From the NCBI GenBank assembly GCA_023443045.1, contig JAEZWK010000016.1, positions 1 through 16,206 on the forward strand: a stretch of 16,206 nucleotides of DNA, in the 5' to 3' direction. Numbering within the stretch: position 1 is the stretch's first letter; each line of letters opens with the position of its first letter. The position numbers were made by a program, and so were the translations under genes. The stretch comes from Bacillota bacterium (GTDB taxonomy: Bacteria > Bacillota_A > Clostridia > Tissierellales > Peptoniphilaceae). Below the pieces are notes generated by a model. It searched no databases and was not told the DNA's origin. It worked only from the letters and a program-made list of their open reading frames with translations. Of the stretch, positions 1 to 10,939 are shown one piece after another.

Positions 1-231
1 AGCATAGCACTTTTTTAGTATTTCTATGTCCTCGATTTCTTCTAAGCTTTTCTTTTTGCCTCTATTATCAATGTTTAAAGTACCTGCATCATATTTTTTA
101 TTCCATGTTGATATAGTTCCTGTTCCGTTAATACCATATTTTTCACATAGATAGGTTATTGATGCTCCTTTTTTATATTCTTTTACAATTTTTATTTTTT
201 CTTCTAATGTTCTTTTTTTGTGTTTGCCCAT
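1..231 (-). CDS. IS3-family transposase OrfA (helix-turn-helix), 3' part outside window
   Basis: Reading the minus strand from ATG at 231 gives 77 codons open to the window edge, so only the N-terminus is present. The protein starts MGKHKKRTLEEKIKIVKEY and continues with a helix-turn-helix-like segment (GASITYLCEKYGIN, then TISTWNKKY) and a lysine-rich linker. This is the layout of the small DNA-binding OrfA of IS3/IS150-type elements, which recognises the terminal repeats and is normally joined to the DDE-type OrfB by ribosomal frameshifting. A GGAGGT ribosome site lies at 241-246, nine bases before the start. Transcription runs in the same direction as rpoC, which ends 90 bp upstream. Whether OrfA is complete and OrfB intact cannot be seen. 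Family assignment is good; the exact IS group is not determined. Confidence 0.8.
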   Translation of the reverse strand, partial: MGKHKKRTLEEKIKIVKEYKKGASITYLCEKYGINGTGTISTWNKKYDAGTLNIDNRGKKKSLEEIEDIEILKKCYA

Positions 232-262
232 AAAAATAATACCTCCAGAGTTTTCTAATTTA

Positions 263-291
263 AGTATACTATACTTTTTATTTAGTGTGTA
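263..291 (-). promoter_or_regulatory. Candidate transposase promoter
   Basis: On the minus strand TACACA (286-291) and TATACT (263-268) are separated by 17 bp. The -10 is a good sigma-A match and lies inside a 15-nt palindrome at 262-276; the -35 matches only 4 of 6. Promoters near IS ends are common, but this is a pattern match only. Confidence 0.35.
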
Positions 292-320
292 CTCTAAAGG
301 TATTATAATTAAATGTCTTT

Positions 321-3300
321 TTATTTTTGTATTTTTTCTTGTCTTTGTAATTCTTTTAATATATCTTTCATAGGTAAATCACCTAAGATTTGTGGATTAG
401 AAACTTCTTGCTCCACAATTTTTTCTTCATATAAAAGTGGATCACCATCCTGCAAAGGTATATCTACATTTAAATATTTTTTCATACCAGTACCAGCAGG
501 AATTGTCATACCAATGATTACATTTTCCATCAATCCATTTAGATTATCTACTTTACCCTTTATAGCAGCATCTGCTAAAACTCTTGTAGATTCTTGGAAA
601 CTTGCAGCAGAAAGGAATGAATCTGTAGCTAGAGATGCCTTGGTAATACCTAATAAAGCCTGTTCACCAGTAGCTGGAATTTTACCTTGTTCAATCATTT
701 CTTTATTCTTTGCTTTAAATTCTTGAACACTTACCAAAGTGCCTGGAATAAAATCAGTATCTCCTGCATCTTCAACTTTTATTCTACCTAACATCTGTTT
801 TATAACAATCTCAATATGTTTATCGTTAATATCTACACCACTCATTCTGTAAGCTCTTTGTACTTCTTTTACAATATAAGACTCTACACCTGCCACTCCT
901 AGAACTTGGAAAATATCATGAGGATTTATACTACCCTCGGTAAGTGGTTCACCTTTTTTAACAAAATCTCCATCACGTACCTTTAGAGTAGAACCAAAAA
1001 CTATAGGATAAACTTTTGAAGTTTCACTATTTTCAACAATAACCTCGCGTTTTTTCGCAGATTCAACTATTTTAATAGTTCCATCAATTTCAGTAATAAC
1101 AGCCATACCTTTTGGTTTTCTAGCCTCAAACAATTCTTCTACACGAGGAAGACCTTGAGTAATATCATCAGCCTTAGCAACTCCTCCGGTATGGAAAGTT
1201 CTCATGGTTAACTGTGTACCAGGCTCACCAATAGATTGAGCAGCAATAATACCTACAGCCTCTCCAATATCTACCGGCTTACCATTAGCCATATTTTTAC
1301 CATAACATTTAGTACATACACCATGTCTGCAGTTACAGTGAAGAACACTTCTAACTTTTATTTTATCCATACCCAAATCTTGAATTAATTGGGCCTTTTT
1401 CTCATCTATAAGTTCATCTTTTGAGCAAATAACCTCTCCAGTTGTAGGATGAATAATATCTTCAAAAGGATATCTACCCTCTAATCTATCTTTTAATTCT
1501 TCGATAACCTCATTACCATCTTTAAAAGCAGAAATTTCTAAATATCCATCAGTACCACAATCATGCTCCCTAACTATTACATCCTGACTTACAACTACTA
1601 GACGTCTTGTTAAATAACCTGAGTCAGCTGTTTTAAGAGCTGTATCTGATTGTCCTTTTCTAGAACCGTGTGAAGATAGGAAAAATTCTAAAACGCTTAA
1701 ACCTTCACGGAAGTTAGACTTAATGGGAATCTCTACAATTCTACCTGTAGATGAAGCCATAAGTCCTCTCATACCACCTAACTGTCTGATCTGTTGCTTA
1801 CTACCACGAGCTCCGGAAGTAGCCATGATATAAATATTATTATTATGATCCAAAGTCTCCATCAAAGCATCAGTAACATCATCTGTTGTTTTATTCCAAA
1901 TATCAACTACATGCTCATATCTTTCATCATCACTTATAAGACCTCTTCTATAGCTCTTTTCATATTTATCAACTTCTTTTTGTGCTTCATCTATGAGTTC
2001 TTTTTTATTTTCAGGAACTACTACATCCCACATTGAAATGGAAATAGCTCCCTTTGTAGAAAATTTATAACCAAGTGATTTAATATTATCCAAAACTTCA
2101 GCAGTCACATTGTTACCATGTTTAGCATAACACGCTTCAATGATCTTTCCTAAAGTCTTCTTATCTACAGTTTTATTTATTTCAAGAGAAAACTTATCCT
2201 CATCTCTATCTATAAATCCTAAATCTTGAGGAATGTGTTTATTGAAAATAAATCTACCAACAGTGCTTTCTATTATTTTCTTTTCACCCTCAATATTAAC
2301 TCTGATTCTTACCTTTGCCTGTAGAGATATCTGTCCAGTCTGATAAGCAACCATCATCTCATCAAAATCTTTGAATAAATGGCCATCACCTTTTTGATTT
2401 TCTTTATCCATGGTCAAATAGTAAACTCCTAAAACCATATCCTGCGAAGGAACAGTAATAGGTTTACCATCTTTAGGTGCCAAAATATTATTTGTAGATA
2501 ACATAAGAAGTCTAGCTTCTGCTTGAGCTTCTACGGTTAATGGAACGTGAACCGCCATTTGGTCTCCATCAAAATCGGCATTATATGGTGTACATACCAA
2601 TGGATGAAGTTTTATCGCCTTACCTTCTACCAATACAGGTTCAAAAGCTTGGATACCTAATCTGTGTAGAGTTGGAGCACGGTTTAATAATACAGGATGA
2701 TCTTTAATAACCATCTCTAGCTCATCCCATACACAACTATCCATTCTCTCAATCATTCTTTTAGCATTTTTAATATTATGTGCTTTTTTATTTTTTACCA
2801 ATGCATGCATTACAAATGGCTTGAATAATTCAAGAGCCATATTCTTAGGTAAACCGCATTGATAGAATTTTAATTCCGGACCAACTACAATTACTGAACG
2901 ACCTGAGTAATCTACACGCTTTCCTAAAAGATTCTGACGGAAACGTCCTTGTTTTCCTTTTAGCATATCATTTAAACTCTTCAAAGGTCTATTTCCTGGT
3001 CCAGTAACCGGTCTTCCTCTTCTACCATTATCGATCAAAGAATCTACAGATTCCTGTAACATTCTCTTTTCGTTTCTTACAATTATTTCAGGTGCACCCA
3101 ATTCTAATAATCTCTTGAGACGATTATTTCTATTAATAACTCTTCTATATAGATCATTCAAATCACTTGTAGCGAATCTACCACCATCAAGTTCTACCAT
3201 AGGTCTTAAATCCGGAGGTATAACAGGAATACAATCAAGAATCATCCACTCAGGTTTATTTCCGCTCAATCTAAATGCTTCTATAGATTCCAGTCTTCTA

Positions 3301-3920
3301 GAAATTCTTATTTTTTTCTGGCCAGTTGCATCTCTTAGCTCATCTTTTAACTCTTTACTAACTTTTTCTAAATCTATCTCAGCTAATAACTCTTTGATAG
3401 CTTCAGCACCCATACCAGCTCTAAATCCACCAGGATATTCGTTATTTAAATCATAATATTCCTGTTCGGTTAATAAATCATATTTGCTAAGATTTGTTGT
3501 ACCAGGATCAATAACAATATAATTAGCAAAATATAAAACTTTTTCCAAAGAACGCGGACTAATATCTAAAACTAATCCCATTCTAGATGGTATACCCTTG
3601 AAATACCATATATGTGAACATGGACAAGCTAATTCTATATGACCCATTCTTTCACGTCTTACTTTAGCTTTAGTAACTTCTACTCCACACTTATCACATA
3701 CTACACCCTTATATCTAATTCTCTTATATTTTCCACAGTGACATTCCCAATCCTTGGTTGGTCCAAAAATCTTCTCACAGAACAATCCATCTTTTTCAGG
3801 TTTTAGAGTTCTATAATTGATAGTTTCGGGTTTTTTCACTTCCCCGTGAGACCAAGAACGGATTTTTTCAGGAGACGCCAAACCAATTCTTATAGCATCA
3901 AAAGTTTCAGGTTGGTACAT
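321..3920 (-). CDS. rpoC: DNA-directed RNA polymerase beta' subunit
   Basis: RpoC of 1199 residues, complete and of normal length for a Gram-positive bacterium. It forms one side of the active-site cleft of RNA polymerase. Seen in the protein: the N-terminal zinc site (C60, C62, C75, C78), the rudder/switch region [18 protein letters not shown] (333-350), the catalytic NADFDGD loop with D449, D451 and D453 that hold the active-site magnesium, the bridge helix around 740-770 ([13 protein letters not shown]), the second zinc site (C788, C862, C869, C872) and the trigger loop around 895-913 ([19 protein letters not shown]). The start ATG follows AGGAGG by four bases in the 11-bp gap after rpoB, so the two are co-transcribed. 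No hairpin terminator is visible after the TAA stop; an IS end lies about 25 bp further on. The usual downstream rpsL/rpsG/fusA genes are not seen within the window. Confidence 0.99.
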   Translation of the reverse strand: MYQPETFDAIRIGLASPEKIRSWSHGEVKKPETINYRTLKPEKDGLFCEKIFGPTKDWECHCGKYKRIRYKGVVCDKCGVEVTKAKVRRERMGHIELACPCSHIWYFKGIPSRMGLVLDISPRSLEKVLYFANYIVIDPGTTNLSKYDLLTEQEYYDLNNEYPGGFRAGMGAEAIKELLAEIDLEKVSKELKDELRDATGQKKIRISRRLESIEAFRLSGNKPEWMILDCIPVIPPDLRPMVELDGGRFATSDLNDLYRRVINRNNRLKRLLELGAPEIIVRNEKRMLQESVDSLIDNGRRGRPVTGPGNRPLKSLNDMLKGKQGRFRQNLLGKRVDYSGRSVIVVGPELKFYQCGLPKNMALELFKPFVMHALVKNKKAHNIKNAKRMIERMDSCVWDELEMVIKDHPVLLNRAPTLHRLGIQAFEPVLVEGKAIKLHPLVCTPYNADFDGDQMAVHVPLTVEAQAEARLLMLSTNNILAPKDGKPITVPSQDMVLGVYYLTMDKENQKGDGHLFKDFDEMMVAYQTGQISLQAKVRIRVNIEGEKKIIESTVGRFIFNKHIPQDLGFIDRDEDKFSLEINKTVDKKTLGKIIEACYAKHGNNVTAEVLDNIKSLGYKFSTKGAISISMWDVVVPENKKELIDEAQKEVDKYEKSYRRGLISDDERYEHVVDIWNKTTDDVTDALMETLDHNNNIYIMATSGARGSKQQIRQLGGMRGLMASSTGRIVEIPIKSNFREGLSVLEFFLSSHGSRKGQSDTALKTADSGYLTRRLVVVSQDVIVREHDCGTDGYLEISAFKDGNEVIEELKDRLEGRYPFEDIIHPTTGEVICSKDELIDEKKAQLIQDLGMDKIKVRSVLHCNCRHGVCTKCYGKNMANGKPVDIGEAVGIIAAQSIGEPGTQLTMRTFHTGGVAKADDITQGLPRVEELFEARKPKGMAVITEIDGTIKIVESAKKREVIVENSETSKVYPIVFGSTLKVRDGDFVKKGEPLTEGSINPHDIFQVLGVAGVESYIVKEVQRAYRMSGVDINDKHIEIVIKQMLGRIKVEDAGDTDFIPGTLVSVQEFKAKNKEMIEQGKIPATGEQALLGITKASLATDSFLSAASFQESTRVLADAAIKGKVDNLNGLMENVIIGMTIPAGTGMKKYLNVDIPLQDGDPLLYEEKIVEQEVSNPQILGDLPMKDILKELQRQEKIQK

Positions 3921-3931
3921 AATTCCTCCTA

Positions 3932-6900
3932 TTAATCTTCTTCAAAGAAATCTACATTTTCATTTAACTCTAGATCCAATTTGTAATCTAGTTCTTCTTC
4001 TTTTTCTTTTAACTCATCTAAGCTAAAAGCATCAACATCAGACTTTTCTTTTTCTTGTGATTCAAAAGAATCATAATCTGAAGATATCGTAGACATCTCT
4101 TTTGTTATTGATTTTAAATCTTCTGGTTCATCGTCTACATTCTCTTTTAATTCGACAATATTATTATCACTGTCTAAAAGATTAATATCTAAAGCTAAGG
4201 ATTGTAATTCTTTTATCAAAACTTTAAAACTTTCTGGCACACCAGGATTTGGAATATTTTCACCTTTTACGATTGCTTCATAGGTTTTTACCCTACCTAC
4301 AATGTCATCACTCTTCACAGTCAAAACTTCCTGTAAGACATGGCTTGCACCATAACCTTCTAAAGCCCAAACTTCCATCTCTCCAAATCTTTGTCCACCA
4401 AATTGCGCTTTACCACCTAGAGGTTGTTGAGTTACCAAACTATATGGACCAGTAGAACGAGCATGAATCTTTTCATCTACCATATGGTGAAGTTTCAACA
4501 TATACATGTAACCAACAGTTACTGGGTTATCAAATTCTTCACCTGTTCTTCCATCCCTAAGTTTTATCATACCACTTTTTGGGTATCCTGCTTTCTCTAG
4601 GGCTTCCATAATATCATTTTCGTTTGCTCCATCAAAAACTGGAGTAGCAATTTTATATCCTAATTTTTTTGCAGCTAAACCTAAATGCACTTCCAAAATC
4701 TGACCCAAGTTCATACGTGAAGGAACACCCTGTGGATTTAACACAATTTGAAGTGGTGTACCATCTGGTAAATAAGGCATATCTTCTTCCGGAAGAATTC
4801 TGGAAATAACACCCTTATTACCATGTCTTCCGCACATTTTGTCCCCAACCATAATTTTTCTTTTGGTAGCAACAAAAACTCTTACAGTACGATTAACTCC
4901 AGGAGGCATTTCATCTCCTTGCTCTCTAGTATAATTTTTAACATCTACAACAATACCTGTTTCACCGTGAGGAACTTTCAAAGAAGTGTCTCTAACTTCT
5001 CTAGCTTTCTCACCAAAAATAGCTCTAAGAAGTCTTTCCTCAGGAGCAAGTTCAGTTTCACCTTTTGGGGTCACTTTACCAACTAAAATATCACCACTAG
5101 TTACCTCAGCACCGATTCTGATAATACCCTCTTCATCCAAATTTTTGAGCATATCTTCGCCAACATTTGGAATTTCTCTGGTAATTTCCTCAGGACCAAG
5201 CTTAGTATCTCTAGCGTCAATTTCGTATTCTTCTATATGAACTGATGTAAGTACATCATCTACAACCAATTTTTCATTAATCAAAATAGCATCTTCGTAG
5301 TTATAACCTTCCCAAGTCATAAATGCTATAAGAATATTTTTACCAATAGCCATCTCACCTTGATCAGTAGAAGGACCATCAGCAATAACTTGACCTTTTA
5401 CAATTTTTTCTCCTTCTACAACTATTGGTCTTTGATTAATTGTTGTTCCGGAGTTTGATCTAGTAAATTTAGAAAGATCGTAATAATCTTTTTTATTCTT
5501 AGAATTTTTTATAACAATATGATTTGCATCAACCTTTTCTACTACACCATCTTCTTTAGCCAAAATTACAACACCTGAGTCAACTGCTGCTTTATACTCA
5601 ATACCAGTACCAATGATTGGAGCATCGGTAACTAATAGTGGAACAGCCTGTCTTTGCATGTTTGCACCCATCAGAGCACGTGTAGCATCGTCGTTTTCTA
5701 AGAATGGAATCATAGCAGTACCTACAGCTACAATCTGTCTAGGAGATACATCCATATAATCTATATCTTCTCTTTTGAAAATATCTATGGCACCTTTTTC
5801 TCCTCTGGCAACTACTCTTTCATTAACAAACATATTATTTTCATCTAAAGCTTCATTAGATTGAGCAATAATTAGTTTATCCTCCACATCTGCTGGTAAA
5901 TAGTCAATCTCATCGGTTACAATTCCTTCTGGTTTTTTAACCTTCCTATAAGGAGCTTCTATAAAACCATATTCATTTATTCTAGCAAATGTGGTAAGAG
6001 AAGTCATAAGACCGATATTTGGACCCTCTGGAGTTTCTATAGGACACATCCTACCATAATGAGAATTGTGAACGTCACGCACTTCAAATCCAGCTCTATC
6101 TCTAGATAAACCACCTGGACCTAATGCAGACATCTTTCTTTTATGAGTTAATTCTGAAAGAGGATTTGTCTGATCCATAAATTGACTCAACTGAGAAGAA
6201 CCAAAAAATTCTTTTATAGCAGCTACAACAGGTCTAATATTTATAAGAGCTTGAGGAGTTGCAAAATCCATATCTTGAATTGTCATTCTTTCTCTGACAA
6301 CTCTTTCCATTCTAGAAAGACCAATTCTAAATTGATTTTGTAATAATTCTCCAACACTTCTTATTCTTCTATTACCTAGATGGTCTATATCATCTACATT
6401 TCCAAAGCCTTCAAATAAAAGCATTTCATAGTTTACAGCACTTATAACATCTGTTACCAAAATATGCTTTGGATATAATTTTCTGATATTTCTTTTAATA
6501 ACTTCATTAACATGGTTTTCATCTAAATTTCCATCTAATTCATTGATTACATTAATCATTGCCGGGTAATAAACTTTTTCTCTAATACCAAATTTTTCCA
6601 AATCTACGATATCTTTGAAAACATAATTATTTACAAAGAAATTACCTACAACTTTAAGTTCTTTCTGATCGTGTAATACATAAACTTCATTAATCCCAGC
6701 ATCTTCTATAGCAACAGCGTTATTTCTATCTAATCTCTCACCTTTTTCAGCAAGTATTTCTCCTGTTTCTCTATTCAAAACATCTCTAGCAATAACTTTA
6801 TTAGTAATTCTATTAGCAAGCCCCAATTTCTTATTAAAAGTATATCTACCAACTTTTGCTAAATCATATCTTTTATAATCAAAAAACATGTTATAAAGCA

Positions 6901-7657
6901 AGCTTTCAGCAGACTCTTCTGTAACTGGCTCACCAGGTCTTAATCTTTTATATATCTCTATAACAGCTTCACTTTTGTTTTTTGCAGGATCTTTCTCAAG
7001 AGTTTTTCTAAGTACGCTAAAATCACCGATTTCATTTATTATTTCTTCATCGGTTTCAATTTCAAACGCTCTAAGCAAGGTAGTAAGAGGAACCTTTCTA
7101 GTTCTATCAACCCTTACACTAACTGTTCCTTGTGTATCTGTTTCAAACTCTAACCAAGCGCCCCTATTAGGTATTAACTGGCTAGAAATCTGTATATTTC
7201 CATTTTTGTCATAATTGCTCGAATAATAAGCTCCAGGGCTTCTAACTAGCTGACTAACAACAACCCTCTCAGCTCCATTTATAATAAAAGAACCGGTTTT
7301 AGTCATTACAGGAATATCTCCCATAAATACCTCTTGTTCTTTTACTTCGCCAGTTTCTTTGTTAATCAATCTAACTAAAACTTTTAAACTAGCAGAATAA
7401 TTAGCATCCCTGAGTCTAGCTTCTTGTTCTGTATATTTAAGTTTATCATCTAACTTATAATCTACAAATTCTAAAATTAAACTACCAGAATAATCCTCAA
7501 TCGGAGATAAATCTTCAAAAACTTCTCTAATGCCTTCTTTTACGAACCAATCATATGAAGAAGTTTGAACCTCTAAAAGATTGGGCATCTCCAACGCCTC
7601 TTTAATTCTGGAATAACTCATCCTAGTAGATTTGCCATATTGTACAGGATGTACCAT
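3932..7657 (-). CDS. rpoB: DNA-directed RNA polymerase beta subunit
   Basis: RpoB of 1241 residues, the catalytic partner of RpoC and the target of rifampicin. The rifampicin region lies at about 487-513 ([14 protein letters not shown], then [16 protein letters not shown]), followed by [10 protein letters not shown] at 541-550, the [16 protein letters not shown] active-site segment and the [21 protein letters not shown]-terminal clamp motif. Residue 508 is lysine where E. coli has Arg529. The last 70 residues (from about 1172) form a tail that is about 40% Asp/Glu, beyond the conserved core. ATG at 7657 is preferred because the Shine-Dalgarno stretch AAGGGGTGA (7664-7672) is correctly spaced for it and too close for the TTG one codon upstream. 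The gene follows DUF1893, not ribosomal protein genes rplJ/rplL, and is followed at once by rpoC. Confidence 0.99.
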   Translation of the reverse strand: MVHPVQYGKSTRMSYSRIKEALEMPNLLEVQTSSYDWFVKEGIREVFEDLSPIEDYSGSLILEFVDYKLDDKLKYTEQEARLRDANYSASLKVLVRLINKETGEVKEQEVFMGDIPVMTKTGSFIINGAERVVVSQLVRSPGAYYSSNYDKNGNIQISSQLIPNRGAWLEFETDTQGTVSVRVDRTRKVPLTTLLRAFEIETDEEIINEIGDFSVLRKTLEKDPAKNKSEAVIEIYKRLRPGEPVTEESAESLLYNMFFDYKRYDLAKVGRYTFNKKLGLANRITNKVIARDVLNRETGEILAEKGERLDRNNAVAIEDAGINEVYVLHDQKELKVVGNFFVNNYVFKDIVDLEKFGIREKVYYPAMINVINELDGNLDENHVNEVIKRNIRKLYPKHILVTDVISAVNYEMLLFEGFGNVDDIDHLGNRRIRSVGELLQNQFRIGLSRMERVVRERMTIQDMDFATPQALINIRPVVAAIKEFFGSSQLSQFMDQTNPLSELTHKRKMSALGPGGLSRDRAGFEVRDVHNSHYGRMCPIETPEGPNIGLMTSLTTFARINEYGFIEAPYRKVKKPEGIVTDEIDYLPADVEDKLIIAQSNEALDENNMFVNERVVARGEKGAIDIFKREDIDYMDVSPRQIVAVGTAMIPFLENDDATRALMGANMQRQAVPLLVTDAPIIGTGIEYKAAVDSGVVILAKEDGVVEKVDANHIVIKNSKNKKDYYDLSKFTRSNSGTTINQRPIVVEGEKIVKGQVIADGPSTDQGEMAIGKNILIAFMTWEGYNYEDAILINEKLVVDDVLTSVHIEEYEIDARDTKLGPEEITREIPNVGEDMLKNLDEEGIIRIGAEVTSGDILVGKVTPKGETELAPEERLLRAIFGEKAREVRDTSLKVPHGETGIVVDVKNYTREQGDEMPPGVNRTVRVFVATKRKIMVGDKMCGRHGNKGVISRILPEEDMPYLPDGTPLQIVLNPQGVPSRMNLGQILEVHLGLAAKKLGYKIATPVFDGANENDIMEALEKAGYPKSGMIKLRDGRTGEEFDNPVTVGYMYMLKLHHMVDEKIHARSTGPYSLVTQQPLGGKAQFGGQRFGEMEVWALEGYGASHVLQEVLTVKSDDIVGRVKTYEAIVKGENIPNPGVPESFKVLIKELQSLALDINLLDSDNNIVELKENVDDEPEDLKSITKEMSTISSDYDSFESQEKEKSDVDAFSLDELKEKEEELDYKLDLELNENVDFFEED

Positions 7658-7704
7658 CAATATTCACCCCTTGAGAAATAGTAAGAAATTTTAATAGACG
7701 CACA

Positions 7705-7737
7705 AAATATCCCTATATATTAAAAATAGAGACACTT
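7705..7737 (-). promoter_or_regulatory. Stem-loop in the rpoB leader
   Basis: In the RNA of the minus strand the arms 7726-7737 (AAGTGTCTCTAT) and 7705-7716 (ATAGGGATATTT) pair over 12 positions without a gap, three of them G-U, around a 9-nt loop. No U-run follows, so it is not an ordinary terminator. It sits between the proposed promoter and the ribosome site and could affect rpoBC expression or mRNA stability; this role is inferred. Confidence 0.4.
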
Positions 7738-7763
7738 ATCCACTATTTAAATATTATCTATTT

Positions 7764-7792
7764 ATTTTACATCATTTTAAAATAAAAATCAA
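7764..7792 (-). promoter_or_regulatory. Candidate rpoB-rpoC promoter
   Basis: On the minus strand TTGATT (7787-7792) and TAAAAT (7764-7769) are separated by exactly 17 bp, a reasonable sigma-A promoter. It begins 8 bp after the DUF1893 stop and would give a leader of about 100 nt before the rpoB ATG. AT-rich DNA gives chance matches, but the position is what the operon needs. Confidence 0.55.
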
Positions 7793-7800
7793 CAGTTTTT

Positions 7801-8220
7801 TTATTTTTTCATAATTTCTTTTATTGTTTTTTTAATTTTGATTATAGCTGAATCTACATCTCTTTCGTTCATCACACTTTTTTCTATAGGGCATATATCG
7901 TTTTTTTGTCTGTTTAAAATTTTTTTTACTTTAATTTCATACTCAATATTTATATTATTATTTTTTAATAGAAGATATCCTGCTTCAGAGATTATTTTTG
8001 CAAATATATTTTTGGATTCTAGTTTGAGGTATAAAAATGCTGCAGCTTTTCCCACTACATTATCAGCAACTACTGAATTTTTTAAGTTTTCGTTTTCTTC
8101 TAAAAGTATCAATAATCTTTTGACCCCGATATCATTATATACCTTAACTTCGTCATCTATAATCACCAAACTGGCATCATTTTCTTCTAATATTTCTCTT
8201 GCTTTATTTAATTTTTCCAT
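7801..8220 (-). CDS. DUF1893 family protein (deaminase-like fold), function unknown
   Basis: A 139-residue soluble protein without signal peptide or membrane segment. It matches the DUF1893 family (the family of Thermotoga TM1506): an N-terminal segment LVIIDDEVKVYNDIGVKRLL, the motif VADNVVGKAAA (51-61), the ISEAG segment (78-81) and a late cysteine motif CPIEKSV (C110). Structures of the family resemble the cytidine deaminase fold, but no reaction is established and I do not claim one. It starts with ATG three bases after AGGAGG (8224-8229). The U-run of the ahpC terminator touches that ribosome site, so the gene has no room for its own intergenic promoter and probably depends on readthrough of ahpC or a promoter inside it. 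The rpoB promoter starts just behind the stop. Confidence 0.85.
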   Translation of the reverse strand: MEKLNKAREILEENDASLVIIDDEVKVYNDIGVKRLLILLEENENLKNSVVADNVVGKAAAFLYLKLESKNIFAKIISEAGYLLLKNNNINIEYEIKVKKILNRQKNDICPIEKSVMNERDVDSAIIKIKKTIKEIMKK

Positions 8221-8229
8221 AATCCTCCT

Positions 8230-8254
8230 AAAAAAATAAAGCGGTTTCCCGCTT
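8230..8254 (-). terminator. Rho-independent terminator after ahpC
   Basis: Minus-strand RNA: AAGCGG (8249-8254 as template), loop GAAA, CCGCTT (8239-8244), then UA and seven U (8230-8236). The six-bp GC-rich stem closed by a GNRA-type loop and a U-run makes a convincing terminator, starting 5 nt after the ahpC stop. Its U-run directly precedes the DUF1893 ribosome site at 8224-8229. Confidence 0.85.
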
Positions 8255-8259
8255 CATTA

Positions 8260-8844
8260 CTAAATTTTTCCTACTAAATCAATTCCTGGTGTCAATGTGT
8301 CATCACCTGGTTCCCATTTAGCTGGGCAAACTTTATCGCCATGCTCAAAAACAAATTGGCAAGCTCTTACTTTTCTTAATAAGCTAATTGCATCTCTACC
8401 TACGCCCATAGCATGAATTTCATAGCACATTACTTTTAGATCAGGATTTATGATAAATGTTCCTCTTAGATCTTGACCTTCTTCAGGAACATAAATTCCA
8501 AACATCTCTCCTAATTGTCTAGTTCTATCACTTAACATTGGATAATTTACTTTACCAATAGCTGGTGAATCTTCTTTCCATGCTTTGTGTACAAACTCAG
8601 AGTCTGTAGATACTGAATAAACTTCACAACCGATTTCTTTAAATTTATCATAATTCTCAGCCAAGTCTTCTAACTCAGTTGGGCAAACAAAAGTAAAGTC
8701 TCCTGGATAGAAGAATAATACACTCCACTTACCACGTAAATCTTCTTTTGTTACATTATAAAACTTACCATCATTGTATGCTGTTACATCAAAATCGCCA
8801 ATTTCTTGACCGATCATATTTTCAATAAATAAATCTGTTAACAT
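8260..8844 (-). CDS. ahpC: AhpC-type peroxiredoxin (2-Cys)
   Basis: A 194-residue cytosolic peroxiredoxin of the AhpC/Prx1 group, which reduces hydrogen peroxide and organic hydroperoxides. The peroxidatic cysteine is C54 in FTFVCPTE, the supporting arginine is R127 in LRGTFIINP, and the resolving cysteine is C173 in KVCPAKWEPGDD; the C-terminus ends in the usual GIDLVGKI. It is about seven residues longer at the N-terminus than E. coli AhpC. The start is supported by AAGGAGG five bases upstream. No ahpF or other dedicated reductase lies next to it, so electrons must come from elsewhere, for example thioredoxin. It is transcribed alone or as readthrough from groEL, with its own terminator. 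Assignment of family is very secure. Confidence 0.97.
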   Translation of the reverse strand: MLTDLFIENMIGQEIGDFDVTAYNDGKFYNVTKEDLRGKWSVLFFYPGDFTFVCPTELEDLAENYDKFKEIGCEVYSVSTDSEFVHKAWKEDSPAIGKVNYPMLSDRTRQLGEMFGIYVPEEGQDLRGTFIINPDLKVMCYEIHAMGVGRDAISLLRKVRACQFVFEHGDKVCPAKWEPGDDTLTPGIDLVGKI

Positions 8845-8875
8845 AATAACCTCCTTAAAAGATTTCTATCCTTTT

Positions 8876-8904
8876 ATACCCGAACTTTTTTATTTTAAAC
8901 ATAA
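8876..8904 (-). promoter_or_regulatory. Weak candidate ahpC promoter region
   Basis: The 85 bp between ahpC and groEL hold the groEL terminator and then, on the minus strand, GGGTATAAA with a poor upstream hexamer (TGTTTA) at 17 bp. A promoter is expected here because a strong terminator precedes it. No convincing PerR-type operator was found. Confidence 0.3.
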
Positions 8905-8906
8905 AT

Positions 8907-8929
8907 AAAAAAAGTGCTAAGCACTTTTT

Positions 8930-8931
<2 letters not shown>
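8907..8931. terminator. Terminator after groEL (symmetrical hairpin)
   Basis: Arms AAAAAAAGTGC (8907-8917) and GCACTTTTTTT (8921-8931) with a 3-nt loop form a hairpin whose U-rich arm serves as the U-run on the minus strand; the sequence is symmetrical enough to work in both directions. The arm includes the first bases of the groEL stop codon at 8930-8932. Confidence 0.85.
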
Positions 8932-10558
<1,627 letters not shown>

Positions 10559-10569
10559 TTATATCCTCC

Positions 10570-10851
10570 TTATTTTACAACCGCTAAAATATCAGCCCAT
10601 TTTACAATCAAATATTCTTTCGAATCACTCTTTACTTCTGTTCCAGAATATTTGCTAAAAATAACTGTATCACCTTTTTTAACTATATTATTTCTCTTTT
10701 CATCATTTAAAATTTCATCACTAATTTCAATCACTGTTGCTAGTGAAGGTTGTTCTTGTGCGCTTGTAGGTAATACAATACCTGAAGCTGTTTTTGCTTC
10801 TGCTTCTTTCTTTTCGATTAATATACGATCACCAATTGGTTTGATTAACAT
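10570..10851 (-). CDS. groES: Co-chaperonin GroES
   Basis: A 93-residue GroES, the seven-membered lid of the GroEL chamber. The N-terminal IKPIGDRILIEK, the mobile loop TASGIVLP (about 22-29) and the KGDTVIFSKYSGTEV barrel strand are typical. ATG is preceded by AGGAGG at a normal distance. First gene of groES-groEL, with a sigma-A promoter and a CIRCE operator in the 88 bp upstream, hence expected to be repressed by HrcA and induced by heat or protein damage. hrcA itself is not in the window. Confidence 0.99.
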   Translation of the reverse strand: MLIKPIGDRILIEKKEAEAKTASGIVLPTSAQEQPSLATVIEISDEILNDEKRNNIVKKGDTVIFSKYSGTEVKSDSKEYLIVKWADILAVVK

Positions 10852-10867
10852 TTTTTACCTCCTCGTT

Positions 10868-10894
10868 TTAGCAATCTATACATAAGAGTGCTAA
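10868..10894. promoter_or_regulatory. CIRCE operator of groESL (HrcA site)
   Basis: On the minus strand TTAGCACTC, 9 bp, GATTGCTAA. This matches the CIRCE consensus (TTAGCACTC-N9-GAGTGCTAA) at 17 of 18 arm positions; the left arm is perfect and the right arm has one change. It lies just downstream of the -10 and before the groES ribosome site, the usual position. Confidence 0.95.
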
Positions 10895-10905
10895 TCTCTT
10901 TATAT

Positions 10906-10934
10906 AGTATACCCAAATTTTAAAAAAATAACAA
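10906..10934 (-). promoter_or_regulatory. groESL sigma-A promoter
   Basis: TTGTTA (10929-10934), 17 bp, TATACT (10906-10911) on the minus strand, with CIRCE covering the start-site region downstream. The -35 begins 5 bp after the ogg stop; no terminator is seen between ogg and this promoter, so some rex-ogg transcripts may continue into groESL. Confidence 0.8.
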
Positions 10935-10939
10935 CTAAA

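Larger units (their letters stand above)
1..296 (-). mobile_element. Partial IS3-like insertion sequence, one end near the rpoC stop
   Basis: The transposase start at 231 and the short AT-rich lead-in suggest that the IS end falls between the rpoC stop (321) and about 285. On the minus strand a segment reading TTAGAGTACACACTAAATA at about 279-297 resembles the terminal repeat of IS3/IS150-group elements, but the partner end is outside the window, so the exact boundary and target duplication cannot be fixed. A 15-nt palindrome (AAGTATA-C-TATACTT, 262-276) lies between this end and OrfA. Confidence 0.5.

Noticed and set aside
313..726. Open frame on the plus strand inside rpoC, and other open frames antisense to rpoB, rpoC, groEL and the ABC-F gene
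   Set aside because: They are mirror frames of well-conserved genes, have no ribosome site or family features, and show low-complexity Ser/Phe/Ile-rich composition.
7658..7660. TTG as start of rpoB
   Set aside because: The Shine-Dalgarno stretch would be only about four bases away, while the following ATG has better spacing.
7838..8239. Plus-strand 133-codon frame opposite DUF1893
   Set aside because: The minus-strand frame has AGGAGG and clear DUF1893 motifs; the plus frame is hydrophobic translation of AT-rich antisense without support.
8856..8875. Small hairpin before the ahpC ribosome site
   Set aside because: The stem has a bulge and would start at or before the likely transcription start, so a leader role is not supported.
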